Positions 22,424-33,541 of a DNA stretch of 64,000 nucleotides are shown here, one piece after another (the first letter of the stretch is position 1; each line of letters opens with the position of its first letter). The position numbers and the translations under genes were made by a program. A model generated the notes under the pieces. The model made no database searches. It was not told the origin of the DNA and was given only the letters and a program-made list of their open reading frames with translations. Source of the DNA: Closterium sp. Naga37s-1 (taxonomy: Eukaryota > Streptophyta > Zygnematophyceae > Desmidiales > Closteriaceae); the NCBI GenBank assembly GCA_947471745.1, contig CANJKZ010000463.1, positions 878,001 through 942,000 on the forward strand. Direction: 5' to 3'.

Positions 22424-23072
22424 ATGTCGAAGCGAGGTAAACGTTTTCACTATAATTGTCTGTGTTCTCTGTTCCTTGATTTCATTCCGTTGTGTGCGGT
22501 CGTGGATCGACCTTATTCGTGTTATTGCTTGATGCTTGTACACACGTGCAGCTGGTGCAATGATTATTTCAATATCTCGTTAACCGGATACCAGAATGAC
22601 GAGAACCTGTATCCATTCAATACACCTTCTGAGCACCAATAACACGCTGCCACGTAGAATTTGCAGGGAACGATCGCTAAATCGATACTGTTTCAGTTTG
22701 TCACCTGGTTGATTTGTCTCATTTTGAGGCCAGCCGTTTCTAATGCATTTGTTTTTGCCAATTCACGATCCCTCTTTCTATACCCAACCAGACACGTCTG
22801 CTACGTCTGCATGGACTGTTGACGCGCTGATGGCGCGAGCTGACAGTCATGTAGCGTCCAAGGAGTATGCGAGATCAACTGTAGAGGAGATTATTGACGA
22901 GGAGGCATATGCTGCTTCGCGTGCACGTATGGTAGGAGGTGAAAGAGATATAGCGGGATCAGGAGAGAGAAAAGGGGGCGAGGGAAGTGGTGTTGAAAGG
23001 AGTGGGGGCGACGGCAGGCGTCTAGAAGGGAACAAGGGGACAAATGAGGAAGTGAAGGAAGCAAAGCAGTGA
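22424..23072 (+). CDS. Small two-exon gene, unknown function
   Basis: The proposed exons are 22424-22436 (only 13 bases, start MSKR) and 22792-23072, giving 97 aa. The donor GTAAAC and acceptor CCAACCAG fit, and phase 1 joins as GAC. The protein starts MSKRDTSATSAWTVDALMAR and continues with a predicted helical stretch (EYARSTVEEIIDEEAYAASR). It ends in a Gly/Glu/Lys-rich hydrophilic tail. I do not recognise a family. The second exon alone is open from 22743, and the tiny first exon rests only on splice-site and phase fit, so the gene may start elsewhere. No exon-edge copies were seen in its 355-bp intron. Confidence 0.4.
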
Positions 23073-24822
23073 ATGAGGTGCAGTAGAAAGGGTACCATAT
23101 TGGTAGATGTATTAATTCGTGTGTATCATAGCGTGGGGTGATTGTTGAGGATGTACTCATGTTCGTAACTGTATGCCACGGTGGTAATAGATAAACCATT
23201 GTGTACCTGCGTTGTGAGAACATTTAATAGTAGGAAGTTGTGGGAACGTGTATTATCTGGAAAGTGTTGCTGAATTCAACCCTTGTATTATCTGAAAGGG
23301 TTAGCTATAGTGTAAGGCTAGTGTAATACTTGGCGCATTAAAGATGTCAGATTTTCTTCACTTGGCGCCACAACTTTACAGCTAGGAGGCTAGGCCTAGC
23401 CGTTCGGCACCGCCTGGATAGCTGTTTCTGTCCATGTCCCAGATGGTCCCCAAATTTTCAAATGACGGTGGGGTGGGGCCACGACAACGAAAACTGCAGG
23501 AGAAGGCTGAAATGGTTGGAAAAACAGCCAAGCCGACCACATCGTGCGGGGTAGCTTCAATGCTCGATGGCAGCGACAGCATCAAACGGTTCATGGTCAT
23601 CGTCGTTACTGCTGGAAAACTGGCCGACATTTTTTCGTTTCCCAAATGGTCTTCCTCTCTTGACTGCAGTACACTGGATAGGTTGAGGGGCATGTGCATT
23701 TCGCCTGCCCGAGAGGCTGACCGAGGGAAGTTTATGCTCGCGAGAACCCTTGAAACCTGTTGGACCAACCCTTTGGGTGGGGTGGCGATGGGCGCATACT
23801 GGCGGAAGACGTTGTCTGGTCACTGGTCAGTCAAAAGCAGTCGAGGGGAACCGCCTGCCACTCCCTTTGGGCCATTGGCCAAGCAACGGCTGGTTTGCAT
23901 TGTTGCCCCCACACTAGCGCACTGGTCGGCTGGATGGATCGCAGTTCACGTATCAACAGTCAATACGTCGCAGGCGGACCGCATCTGCTCGATTTGGCGA
24001 CAGCAGATGGGTGATGTGCGAGAAAAAATATTGTAACATTGCAGCCAGCCCCGGAACCGAATCTTTCCTCTCATCTCCCCGTAGATCGTGAAGGTTTCCG
24101 CTTTCGATTCCCTCCCCCGAACAAACAGTTCAGATCTGCAGCAGATTTGCTCCTTTCCTCTCATCCACCCACCCACCATTCTCCGCGTTTTCCAGCACCT
24201 GCTGGGAATGTCACCTCTCCCCCCAACTCTCTTTCCTCTGGTCTGCTTTGTTTTCGCCAGAGTTTGTCGGCGTCTCGTGCACGCTTAATTCGCGAGTCTT
24301 CGCACACGCTTCACGCATCGCCCACACCATTTCGCTGTGATCTCCAGCCCCCAACTAGCACCGTCCTTCCTCGAGTAAATTGGCTGTTGCTTGCCCTTCA
24401 TGTTCAACAAGAGTCCATCGAGACCACCAACCACAGCCATGGATTCATGGTCATCTCCACTGAAAGCTCTTTCAAAGGAGTTCTGTGCCGTGCGGAGTTA
24501 GCCAGAAAGGTAACCGCTTGCGCGGATAGCTCCATAACAAAAAGCAAGACATCCATAGAGTCAAACTTTTCACACGGCGCCTCTTCCTGGCACCGTTTGA
24601 AGCACGAACATTTCGACTCGAGAGGACTTTTATCTTCGCCCTACAGTCTACTCCCAACTCACCGTCCCTTACCTACTGTGACAACACAGTCGATTGACCC
24701 TAGTTTTTCAAGTAGCACTTTCTAAGGTCCAGAGAACTGGATAAGAGCAGCGGGAACTACTAGCTTGGCCAGACGTCGTTTCTCCGGCTTGTCGCGGCCC
24801 GAGTGGCTTCCAGATTCTAAAA
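23073..24822. other. Intergenic region with unassigned open frames
   Basis: A 200-codon frame on + (23434-24036) overlaps a 128-codon frame on - (23382-23768). Neither resembles a family I know, and both could be chance or a worn transposon piece. A 228-codon frame at 24039-24725 is Ser/Pro-rich without recognisable features and ends 97 bases before the secreted protein gene. It could be upstream exon or leader sequence but is not supported as a gene. Confidence 0.4.
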
Positions 24823-27073
24823 ATGGCGCGAATTGTCGATACTAGCACTCGTAACAGAATGGCCTTTTCTGCTAGAAGTCGAGCTGCTTGTAGCGGGGCC
24901 ATGGGTTTGCGGCTGGCTGCGAGACATAGGAGTCTCGTCACCGTCATCTCACTCTCACTTCTCCTCCTTACCACCTCGCTTCGAGCCGCGTCTGCGGACC
25001 AGCTAGTAGAACGCCACGCCTTCGGGCCAGACCCGGCGGCATTCGCAAAGAGTCTAGAAACGCCTTCCAGACGGCGGCTCGGATGGGGCAACACCGCGAA
25101 CCTTCTGATTTCCGCCGGAGCGAACCTGGCGGGAAGCGCTGCGGGTAAGCAGCAGCAGAGCAGTAACCCCTGCGGCACGAGTAATGGCTCTGCTAATCCG
25201 GGATCGACTGCGAGTACTACGGGCTCGAGAGACTATATCCGTCACGGCGGCAGGAGAGGTTGGGCTGGCCCGCTGTCGCCATTTCGATTAATCTTCGCGG
25301 GGACGAAAATGGCGACGCAACTCGCCATCGCGATGTTACCGGTCGGCGAGGTACGCGAAGGTTACAGTTGAGTTAGATGAGAGCGAAACCGGGGGAGATG
25401 GGAAGAAGGGAGGAAGGGATTGGGGGCGATGGGAGATGGGGAAAGGTTTGGTACGAGCTGGTTTTTGAGAATTCTTGATAAGGAGAAGCATTAAATTGCG
25501 AGCGAAAAATGGCGACGCAGATCGCCGTCGTGATGTTACCAGTCGGCGAGGCACGCGAAGGTTACAGTGGAGTTGGATGAGAGCGGAAGTGCGGGAATGG
25601 GGGGGCAGGAGGAAGGAATTTGGGGAAATGGGGAAAACGGAACGGTTTGGATTGCCGAGGGTCATTAACCACGTGTCAGCCCTACTCTCGTTCATTGACT
25701 TCATTCTCTATTTCCTCCGTCCCCAACGCCTCTACCCCGCAATCTCGTCGATGCAGACGCTGTTGCGAGCAACCGTCAAGATCCAGACGGCGGACGTCGG
25801 CAGCACGGTGACGTTCGTCTACGACGCGACGATTAAACCGTCACAATCATCGCCGTCCCCCTGCCCTTCCCCCTCCCCCTACCCCTCTCCTTCTCCGCCG
25901 TCCCCCTCTCCGCCGTCCCCCTCTCCGCCGTCCCCCTCTCCGCCGTCCCCCTCTCCGCCGTCCCTCTCTCCGCCTCCCAACTACCCCTCCCCTCCTCCGC
26001 CTCCTAACTACCCGCCTGTTAACCAACCACCGCCCACCACCGGTAATAGCACGTCAGGGAACAACACGTCTGGTGCTAATAACGGTGGGAATTCCACGAT
26101 TGCTGGTTCTGGTGGGGGTGGCAGTGGCATTGGGGGAAGCAGTAACGGTGGTGCTAGTAGCGGTGGTTCTGTTGACGGTGGTGGGATTGGAGGAAGCAGC
26201 AACAGCACCAACAGCAGCAGCAACAGCACCACTGGCAGCGGCAGCAGCAACAACAGCAGCAGCGGCGGGAACTCACCAACCACGTTTGCGGCTGGTCGCG
26301 TGCTAGCAAGTCGCTTCAACCTCGCTTCTGAAGAGCATGGAGACTCAGCCCCCTCCGAAAAGTCGTTCGCTGGTCGGCTGCGTCGCATGCTGGCCGAGCT
26401 CCTCAATCGCGCCGTTCAACACCTCCCCCTCTCCCCCTCCCCCCTCTCACCGCGGCCACTGGAAAACCCATCCGGATCTATCCATGCTGACGTCAGCCGG
26501 AACCTCATGACAGCTCAGCAGAACATGCAGAAGAGCGCGGCGTCAGCTGGGAAGAGCGCCAGCAAGAGCGTGAATTCCGCGAAACGGAACACAGGCAAAA
26601 GCGCCAGCTCGGCTTCGAAGAACGCGGCTCGGAGCGCGAACTCGGCGCAGAAAGCTGCAAGCCGGGGAACGCAAACCGCAGCCAAGGATGCCAGCCAGAG
26701 CGCCAGCTCCGCGCAGCGCCAGGTGCGAAGCGCGGCGCAATCCGGCATGGCGAAATTTCCTACCTTCACTCCGTGGTGCAAAACCGGACCGTACGTTGCC
26801 GCCGTACTGATTCCGCTCGGGAAATCCTGCCCTACACCCCCAACATCTAAATATGTTACAGTGGTTAAAAATAAAAACAAGCGCTACATTCGATTGAGTA
26901 AAGGAAAAGCCGGGCGGGGCTGTCAGCGGCAGTACAAATTCCAGTTTCCGAATTTCATGGGGAAGGTGGTTCAGGGAGCTGTTGTGATGCGGGTGTGCAA
27001 GGCGGGACCACCATTTGTGAAGACATGCGGATCGGTCACGATGACATCAACTGTGCCTTCCTGCTCATCCTAA
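24823..27073 (+). CDS. Secreted Pro/Ser-rich protein, extensin/HRGP-like
   Basis: The model has two exons, 24823-25350 and 25757-27073 (614 aa), phase 0. A signal sequence (SLVTVISLSLLLLTTSLRAA) ends near residue 57. Met27 at 24901, in a GCCATGG context, would give a more usual signal peptide and may be the true start. After the splice comes LLRATVKIQTADVGSTVTFV, then a run of SPSPPSPSPP repeats (about 208-270) typical of hydroxyproline-rich wall glycoproteins. Asn/Gly/Ser-rich spacer follows. An Ala/Ser/Lys repeat region (SAASAGKSASKSVNSAKR type, about 430-505) is amphipathic and LEA-like. The C-terminal ~105 residues form a compact basic domain with several Cys (FTPWCKTGPYVAAVL, GRGCQRQYKFQF, MRVCKAGP), probably disulfide-bonded. 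A wall or surface role is inferred from composition; the C-terminal domain is not recognised. Confidence 0.65.
25301..25590 (+). repeat. Duplicated exon 1 tail of the Pro-rich gene
   Basis: About 88 bases covering the exon 1 end and intron start (25303-25390, ATGGCGACGCAACTCGCC...GTCGGCGAG/GTACGC) recur at 25507-25594. The downstream copy reads GTCGGCGAG/GCACGC, so its donor is lost. The first copy is therefore taken as the real exon end. Confidence 0.9.
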
Positions 27074-27240
27074 GGCACAGCACAAGCTCCTGAACCATTC
27101 TGTTCCAGTCACACTGACACGCGCTGTTCCTTCCTTCCTGGCCATCATAAGGCACGGCGCGACCTGCTGATCCTTCTGTTCCAGTCAAGGTGACATCCAC
27201 TTATTCCCTTCCTTCCTGGTCATCCTGAGGCCACTGTTGA
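27053..27240 (+). repeat. Three copies of the Pro-rich gene's stop-codon region
   Basis: The segment around the stop (GTGCCTTCCTGCTCATCCTAAGGCAC) recurs at about 27133-27160 (TTCCTTCCTGGCCATCATAA) and again at about 27206-27235. The copies share TTCTGTTCCAGTCA between them. Period is about 75-80 bp. The echo pattern thus also occurs at a gene's last exon. Confidence 0.8.
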
Positions 27241-28598
27241 CCCATGGAACCCTATTGAGTCGGTACAGCATGATGACATCAGCAATGGAAGAGCAGCCAG
27301 CTGCTCCCTGTTAAACTGGTCTGACACCTACCAGGCAAGCTCGGTCTGCTAATCCCTGTGTTTGGGTTATCCAACCTTCAGGTTTCCGTATGAGCTGGGC
27401 TGGACCAGGCTCGGGTTTCCACAACAGCCATTCCATTCACAAGTTGTGAATGTGGAGTGCCAGCAGTGTTCTGCTTCATGTCCATCACGTTGCCTATGCT
27501 GGCTGGCACAGGATCCGATTCAAGACCCATTCGGAGCCTGATTGGAACCCTCGCCTAGTGGGGCAACAATGTGGGTTCCAGTATCTTCTTGCGGAGCCTT
27601 GCCTCTGCTGGCTAGTGCAGCCTTTGCGATGGCTTTACAGCGTCCGTAGCACCACCTCGTGGCTCTGCTGATGAGAGCTGAAGGATTTACATCAGACTTC
27701 ATAGTTTCTGGATCGTAGGATCCTGTGTCTGGCTTGTTGGTCTCCTGAGTTTCCAGAGCTAGTGTGTCAGAGATAGACATTGATGGGATCAGCTGTAGCT
27801 GATAGGCTGGGTTGGGCTGGGAATTCCACTCCTTTGTATGGCCTTCGTATTTGCTTTGGAAATAACAGTCAATTCAAGATTAGCATAGCCTATGTTCAAC
27901 ATTTCATGTAGATGCGAATAAGCCTCTGCTAGATCATCGGCCCCACTGCTTTTTTTTCCAGCACGTAATTGCCCTGCAATCTTGTCAACCTTCTGGTTTA
28001 CACGTCAGCGAGGACCAGTATCAGGCCACTACCTGGACACGTCGCCTGATTGCCACGTCATCACCAAAATCCTTTTGTTCTGGCAGACACGTTGTTCTGC
28101 CCCATCTCGCGACGCCGTCCTAGGCATAACGCTGCTCGTTACAATGGTTCGCGAGTTTCGTCTCATTGCAGATGATCTTCGTTCGTCACCTCCTGGACCC
28201 CATTGGCTTGACTGGGTGACGCATATACATGATGACGTTTCGCAAACCAGTAACCATTGCTTCGTTAGCTCGTCAACGGCAAGATCCGTGCGGCATGCCA
28301 TCCATGGCTGACTGCCAGATGCTTTTGCCTTGAACGAGTTCGCCTCGGGGAAGCTAGTATGTCGGTCAGAACCAGGCTTCAGAATGCATGTTTTTGTTGG
28401 CAGGAGGAGGTAGTGTTTCAAGCTTGCTGTGACACCACTCTCCTGGTCCTGCTTTATGTTCTGAACTATATAAAGTACTTCGCAGGACTTGAATCAGCCA
28501 GTGCTGCTAGGTACTCTCCTGCTAGCACTGCTGTTTCTGCGAGTACCTCATTTCCTGCTAGCATCTTTCTTGCTTGTAGTTCCTGATAATCACTTGCC
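27241..28598. other. Intergenic region and PPD6 upstream region
   Basis: No recognised gene. Short overlapping frames occur on both strands (about 27982-28421), with no family resemblance. A TATA box lies at 28466-28475. Confidence 0.5.
28466..28475 (+). promoter_or_regulatory. TATA box of the PPD6 gene
   Basis: ACTATATAAAG lies about 125 bases before the start codon, a normal distance for a plant core promoter with a 5' UTR of about 100 bases. Confidence 0.6.
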
Positions 28599-31500
28599 AT
28601 GGCGGCTCTTCAAGCTTCGCTCTCGACCATCTCCAACCCGTCCCTCGCTTTTCAACACGATTTCGTCTCACATGCCGTCAACAACCAGCCTTCCGCCGTA
28701 AAAATCTCGCCACGTCGTCTCACGCGTGCTGCTGCCAGCTCAGCATCCCGCGACGATGACGTGGACTCGCAGCTGGACCGCCGGAGCGTCCTGCTGTCAA
28801 TGGCCGCCGTTGCGCTTTCTCCCATGGTACCCGTTAGTGAAGCGTCCGCTATAACGGTTCCGAAGCAGGTTGGGGCGTTTCTACCGAAATCCGAGGATGG
28901 CGATTTTGTCATATTCACTCCGGGAATGAAGGACACGCCTGCTCTTAGAGCAGGTGAGACCACGACGTTCTGACGCCTCGTTTTTTCACATTCTCTCTGT
29001 TAACATTTCTCCAGTGGGGCAAAGTTTGCTCCTTCTTACACTCACAAATGAAAGGAGTACGGCCGGCCTAATGGAAGACAATGGAACGGACGGAAAATAA
29101 TTATATAAGCTAGTATGCCGCGTGGCCGTAACGCCTTAAAATGATGGAGTGACCTGGAAAGGTCAGTTTATGAAGAGGAGAATGCGTTAAGTTTCCGTTG
29201 TCCGATTTTCCCCTTTCCGCTCTCCGCTCTGCTCCCCGTTCCGGCCTTTTGTTCCGCTTCGCATGATATATTTCCTCACCTCTTCTGTCCGGTTCTCCCC
29301 ATGTCCCCCACACACACACCCACGCACTTACACAGATTTTCACTCCTCCCGTCTCACACATTCAGAAGCCGTGTTCTAACGTTCTTTCTAAGTCCAATTC
29401 TTTCTCCCTACCATCCGTCAGTTTCGAAACGGGGTCTCAATCTCAAGCCTCACCGGGTGCTCGGACCTCCAACGCGTCTTTGAGATTCCGGATTCTCGAA
29501 CGAACGTTTCACAACAGCGCCAGCATACCACAACAAGACATCCTCTCACACACGGAATGTCCCCATCGTTCTAATTCCTTATCACCCTCCTCCCTCCCTT
29601 CCCCACCTCCCCACTCGGTTCCCCTTCCAGGCAACGCGTAGCCCTGCACGTTCAACACCCCCCCTCCACCATCGCTCCTCCCCGTTGGCCCCCCTCCTTT
29701 GAGGCGTCGAAAAGCCTTCCAGGCAACGCGTAGCCCTGCACGTTCAACACCCCCCCTCCCCTTTTCCAATTCCTCCTTCCCTTTGGTCCCCCATCCCACC
29801 TTCCTCCCATTGGCCCCCCTTTCCCCTCCAAATTTCGACTTCCACCCTGTTCCAGGCAACGTGTCTCCCTACACGTTCAACATCCCGCTTTTTTGAACCC
29901 ATCCACCATCCATCCCCCCCCCTCCCTCCCCCCTCCTCCCAGGCAACGTGTCCCCTTACACGTTCAACATCCCGCCCACGTGGACACAGTCGCGCATTGC
30001 CAACATCCTCTCGGGCAACTACTGCCAGCCCAAGTGTGCCGAGCCGTGGATTGAAGTAAAGTTCGAGGACCCTCGGGAGGGCTTGCTGCAGGTACGGGAC
30101 TTAGGGAGGAAAATCCTCACAATGCCAACATCCTCTTGGCTCAGGCAACTACTGCCAGCCCAAGTGTGCCGAGCCATGGATCGAAGTCAAGTTCGAGGAC
30201 CCCCGTGAGGGCTTGCTGTAGGTATGGGCGTTAACATGTTGTAGCGCGTCCTGTCTCTCACAATTTTATCTTTCCATTGCTCTTTCCTGTCCTGAGTGGA
30301 ATAAAGTCGAATCCCATCACATTCTAAGGACCCCCACGAGGGGACTCTGCTCTCCCCATTCCTGTGACCCCTGCTCTCCTCGCCTTGATCGCCTTGCCCT
30401 CATTTAGTTCATGCTGTCTCCCATCCTGCCGCCCATCCTGCCGCCCATCCTGCCACCCATCCTGCCGCCCACACTACTTGTGGCTGCTGTGCTGCAGGTG
30501 GTGGCATCACCCATGGTGCGCCTGACCAACAAGCTCGAGCTGCCCATCGAGGAGACTGACTCACGTGATAACCCTCTTCCTTCTGTTTCTTAATGTGTTG
30601 TTTATCCTTCCCCGCGCTCTCTGTGCTGCAGGTGGTGGCATCACCCATGGTGCGGCTGACCAACAAGCTCGAGCTGCCCATCGAGGGGACTGACTCACCT
30701 GATAACCGTGTTCTTCCTGTGCTTCTGCCTGCTTGTTTCCTAACGTGTTGTTTCTCCTTCCCCGGCCCCCTGCACTCTCCAGGTGGTGGCATCACCCATG
30801 GTGCGCCTGACCAACAAGCTCGAGCTGCTGCCCATAGAGGAGATCAGCACTCTCCTCTCGCATCACCGTGTCTAGACTGTGCTTAAGCCTATTCTTGGGC
30901 CTCATGTTTGGGTCTCTCTCGCTCCCTTGTTCCCCCTGCACTCTCCAGGTGGTGGCATCACTCATGGTGCGCCTGACCAACAAGCTCGAGCTGCCCATAG
31001 AGGAGATCGGCACATTGCTCTGGTCCCTGCTGTTAGGCCTATCCTTGAGTAGCCCTTCTCTCATATTCCGAATACCCTGGCCCTGCTGTGCTGTGCTGCA
31101 GGTGGTGGCATCACCCATGGTGCGGCTGACCAACAAGCTCGAACTGTCCATCGAGGGGACCGACTCAACTGGTCACTCTGTTCCTTCTGTTCCATGTGTT
31201 GATTATCCTTCCCCCGGCCTATGCTCTCTGTGCTGCAGGTGGTGGCATCACCCATGGTGCGCCTGACCAACAAGCTCGAACTGCCCATAGAGGAGATCGG
31301 CACCCCAGAACGCATCATAGCTGCGCTCGGCCCGTTCGTGACGGGCGACTCGTACGACCCTGACGAAGTTGTTGACACACGCATTCGCAAGGAAGGCGAC
31401 CAGACTGTAAGTTCTTTTGCTTGTGACGGGGGGAGAAGGGGGGCGGGGGAAGCTGCTGATGGTACAATACTGATGAGGTCATGAACACGCGAATCCGCAA

Positions 31501-32541
31501 GGATGGCAGCCAGACTGCAAGTGCTGTGTGTGTTCTTGTGAACGGGGAAGTGGGCGACTCATACGACCCCAACTAGGTCGTTGACTTTTGAGTCGACTCA
31601 AAAGTCACCTCGTTGACACACGCATTCGCAAGGAGGGCGGCCAGACTGTGAGTGATTCTTGCAGCACCCGCCTGAGGAGAGGAGAGGAGAGGAGAGGAGA
31701 GGAGAGGAGAGGAGAGGAGAGGAGAGGAGATCGGCACGCCAGAGCGCATCATAGCGGCGCCCTATGCACGCTCAAGCGCCTACAACCTGGCGCCTGCCGC
31801 TTCCAAGGGCAACACCATGCCACTCATGTAAAACTCCTTCCCTCCCAATTCCGCCACACACACCACAGTAGAACGAGTACTACATGGGAACACCCTACGC
31901 ACGCTCAGGCGCCTACAACCTGGCTGCAATGTGCTGTTGTTGAAGCCACTCCCTATTGAAACCCCTTCTTTCCTCCCCTCTCCCTCCTCTCCTCCCCCCC
32001 ACACCACAGTATTACGAATACCGTACTACCGTACATGGAAACGCCCTACGCATGCTTGTAAAGGGGATAAAATTCTCCCACTTACTCCCAACTCCCTCCC
32101 AATCCCGACACACCACAGTACTACCGTACATGGAAACGCCCTACGCACACTCAGGCGCCTACAACCTTGCCACGGCCACAGCCAAGGGCAGCACAGTGCT
32201 GCTGCTGGAAGCACCCCCCTTATAAAACCTGCTCTCTCCCAATTCCCCTGCAGACTACAGTGCTAGGGAGTACTACGTGGAAGTGCCCGGGCATGCTCAT
32301 AGTCCTTGTAAAGGGGATAAAACTCTCCCACTTCCTCCCAACCCCCATACCTGCACCCCACACACCACAGTACTACGAGTACTACATGGAGACGCCCTAT
32401 GCCCGTTCGGGCGCCTACAACCTGGCATCTGCCACGGCCAAGGGCAGCACCGTGCTGCTGCTGGTGATCAGTGCGAACGACAAGCAGTGGGCTTCGGGTG
32501 AAGCCAAGCTCAGAAAAATGCTCAACTCGTTTAGTGTGTGA
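28599..32541 (+). CDS. PPD6: PsbP domain-containing protein 6, thylakoid lumen
   Basis: The model has four exons: 28599-28953, 29943-30091, 31239-31406 and 32371-32541 (280 aa). Phases 1, 0, 0 agree with the stop. The N-terminus is a two-part transit peptide: a Ser/Arg-rich stroma-targeting part, then twin arginine at 61-62 (DRRSVLLSMAAVAL) and ASA at 82-84 as likely lumen cleavage. This points to Tat-dependent import. The PsbP fold follows: VSPYTFNIPPTWTQSRIANI, GNYCQPKCAEPWIEVKFEDP, VVASPMVRLTNKLELPIEEI, LGPFVTGDSYDPDEVVDT, then YYEYYMETPYARSGAYNLA and the C-terminal helix KLRKMLNSFSV. The CxxxC pair (YCQPKCAEPW) and the LGPFVTG motif match Arabidopsis PPD6 (At3g56650). PsbP relatives assist photosystem II or act in the lumen; PPD6 has been linked to redox control through its Cys pair. 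All three introns are long and carry copies of the flanking exon edges. Confidence 0.94.
29631..30221 (+). repeat. Copies of PPD6 exon 2 head and tail
   Basis: Upstream copies of the acceptor and exon head (CCAG/GCAACGTGTC...CACGTTCAACA) start at 29631, 29723 and 29856; the real exon starts at 29943. The two outer copies read GTAGCCCTGCACG and carry an in-frame stop. Downstream, the exon tail (CQPKCAEPWIEVKFEDPREG) is repeated at 30121-30221, ending TGTAG/GTATGG where the real exon has TGCAG/GTACGG. A short further fragment lies near 30330. Confidence 0.93.
30498..31310 (+). repeat. Six copies of the PPD6 exon 3 head with acceptor
   Basis: Acceptor plus VVASPMVRLTNKLELPIEE starts at 30498, 30632, 30783, 30949, 31102 and 31239 (real). 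Spacing is 134-166 bp. The coding parts are nearly identical, while the sequence after each copy turns to intron-like CT-rich DNA. The first five acceptors have no exon body behind them. Confidence 0.95.
31360..31660 (+). repeat. Copies of the PPD6 exon 3 tail with donor
   Basis: The exon tail VVDTRIRKEGDQT is real up to 31406 (donor GTAAGT). It recurs to 31516 (NTRIRKDGSQT, GCAAGT), as a fragment at 31551-31582, and up to 31647 (VDTRIRKEGGQT, intact GTGAGT). The last copy is open and has a strong donor. Confidence 0.92.
31677..31730. repeat. (GGAGA)n microsatellite
   Basis: About ten GGAGA units lie between the last exon 3 tail copy and the first exon 4 copy in PPD6 intron 3. Confidence 0.95.
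31728..32368 (+). repeat. Copies of the PPD6 exon 4 head, one fused to exon 3 sequence
   Basis: The real exon 4 starts at 32371 (YYEYYMETPYARSGAYNLA). Partial copies lie at about 31763-31828, 31869-31945, 32009-32055, 32117-32223 and 32253-32315, most preceded by CCACAG. The first is fused, without an intron between, to the exon 3 piece IGTPERIIAA (31731-31762). The copy at 32117-32223 reads openly as far as STVLLLEAPPL. Confidence 0.92.
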
Positions 32542-32779
32542 GCACTCCGCTTCGGCAAACTGGAATCTCAGCACTTTCTTTTTTGTCCAGGTACCGTACC
32601 TCTGTTTGAGGTTTGTTTCTGTAGAATGCCGTAATCACAGCCAGAAATTTATGTTTTATGTGCTCTTCAAGCTGGGTGGTATGATGAGTATATAGTGTAC
32701 CGTACCGATTGGACCATGACTGAATTGGCTCACCAACGAAGACATTCTGCAATCGAGGCTTCGAATGCTCAATGAATCA

Positions 32780-33470
32780 CATTAGGATGATTGAAAATTG
32801 CATCGTTCGTATCGGTCGAGTTGGTCCGCATCGCTCATGTCGTCCATTTGGTCGGCTAAATTGCGGAACGTCGTTGTGTAGTCTTGAGCTGTAGTCAACT
32901 TCTTCCAGGCAACCACGCTTGCGAACAGAACCCGAGGCGGATACATGCTCGTTGCTCGCAAGCCAGCGCCCCACTCCTTCCATGTGCGCATCGTAGTTAC
33001 TCCGAAGATTGATGCCGCACGTTGCGTAGCAGGATTACAGTCCAACGCAGCCACCACTCCAACGCAGCTCTGCGCAACAGTTAAACTGCAAAATTAATAC
33101 CGCACGTGCAGTATCGTCTTTAACGCGAGCAGCATTAAATAACACCTCTATGCCGAACAACCATCCCGGAACCGTGACGAACATGTCACTCAGGTTGAAC
33201 GTGAGCAGGTATCGTTGGTTTTATCATGTCAATTGTTGGGACTGTTGCTTCTGTCGGTACTATCGCTGCTACTGTTGCCGGTGTCGGTGTAGCTCCCGGC
33301 TGTGGCGCCCGCCTTCCTTCTGCGGCATCCATGGAGCCTTCAACCTCACTGAAGACGGCCTCGTTTGGCATAAAGCTACCACTTGACACATCCGCTATAG
33401 GCGACTCCTGGCGCGCTTCACCTCGTGCCTGGCGTAATTCGGCGTTTTCCTCCCTCAGGCACGAGGGAGG
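32780..33470 (-). mobile_element. Gag fossil, probably of a Ty3/gypsy-like element
   Basis: The - strand reads like a retrotransposon gag domain (WKEWGAGLRATSMYPP, AWKKLTTAQDYTTTFRNLAD), preceded upstream by a disordered N-terminal part. It differs from the gag of the gypsy element at 53.4-54.4 kb. It is a broken fragment with no LTR or pol, and is cut off on its upstream side by the copia LTR that begins at 33471. Confidence 0.6.
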
Positions 33471-33541
33471 AAAAGAATGAACGAGAATGAATGAACTATG
33501 AAAGAGTTGGGTACAAGTACTAACCTTAATTGGGTTGTACC

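Noticed and set aside
23382-24036. Open frames of 200 (+) and 128 (-) codons
   Set aside because: Neither shows a recognisable domain, and they overlap in opposite directions. Kept only as an unassigned region.
29631-32368. Tandem PPD6 gene duplication
   Set aside because: Only exon edges are repeated, inside the introns of a single gene. There is one transit-peptide exon and one C-terminus.
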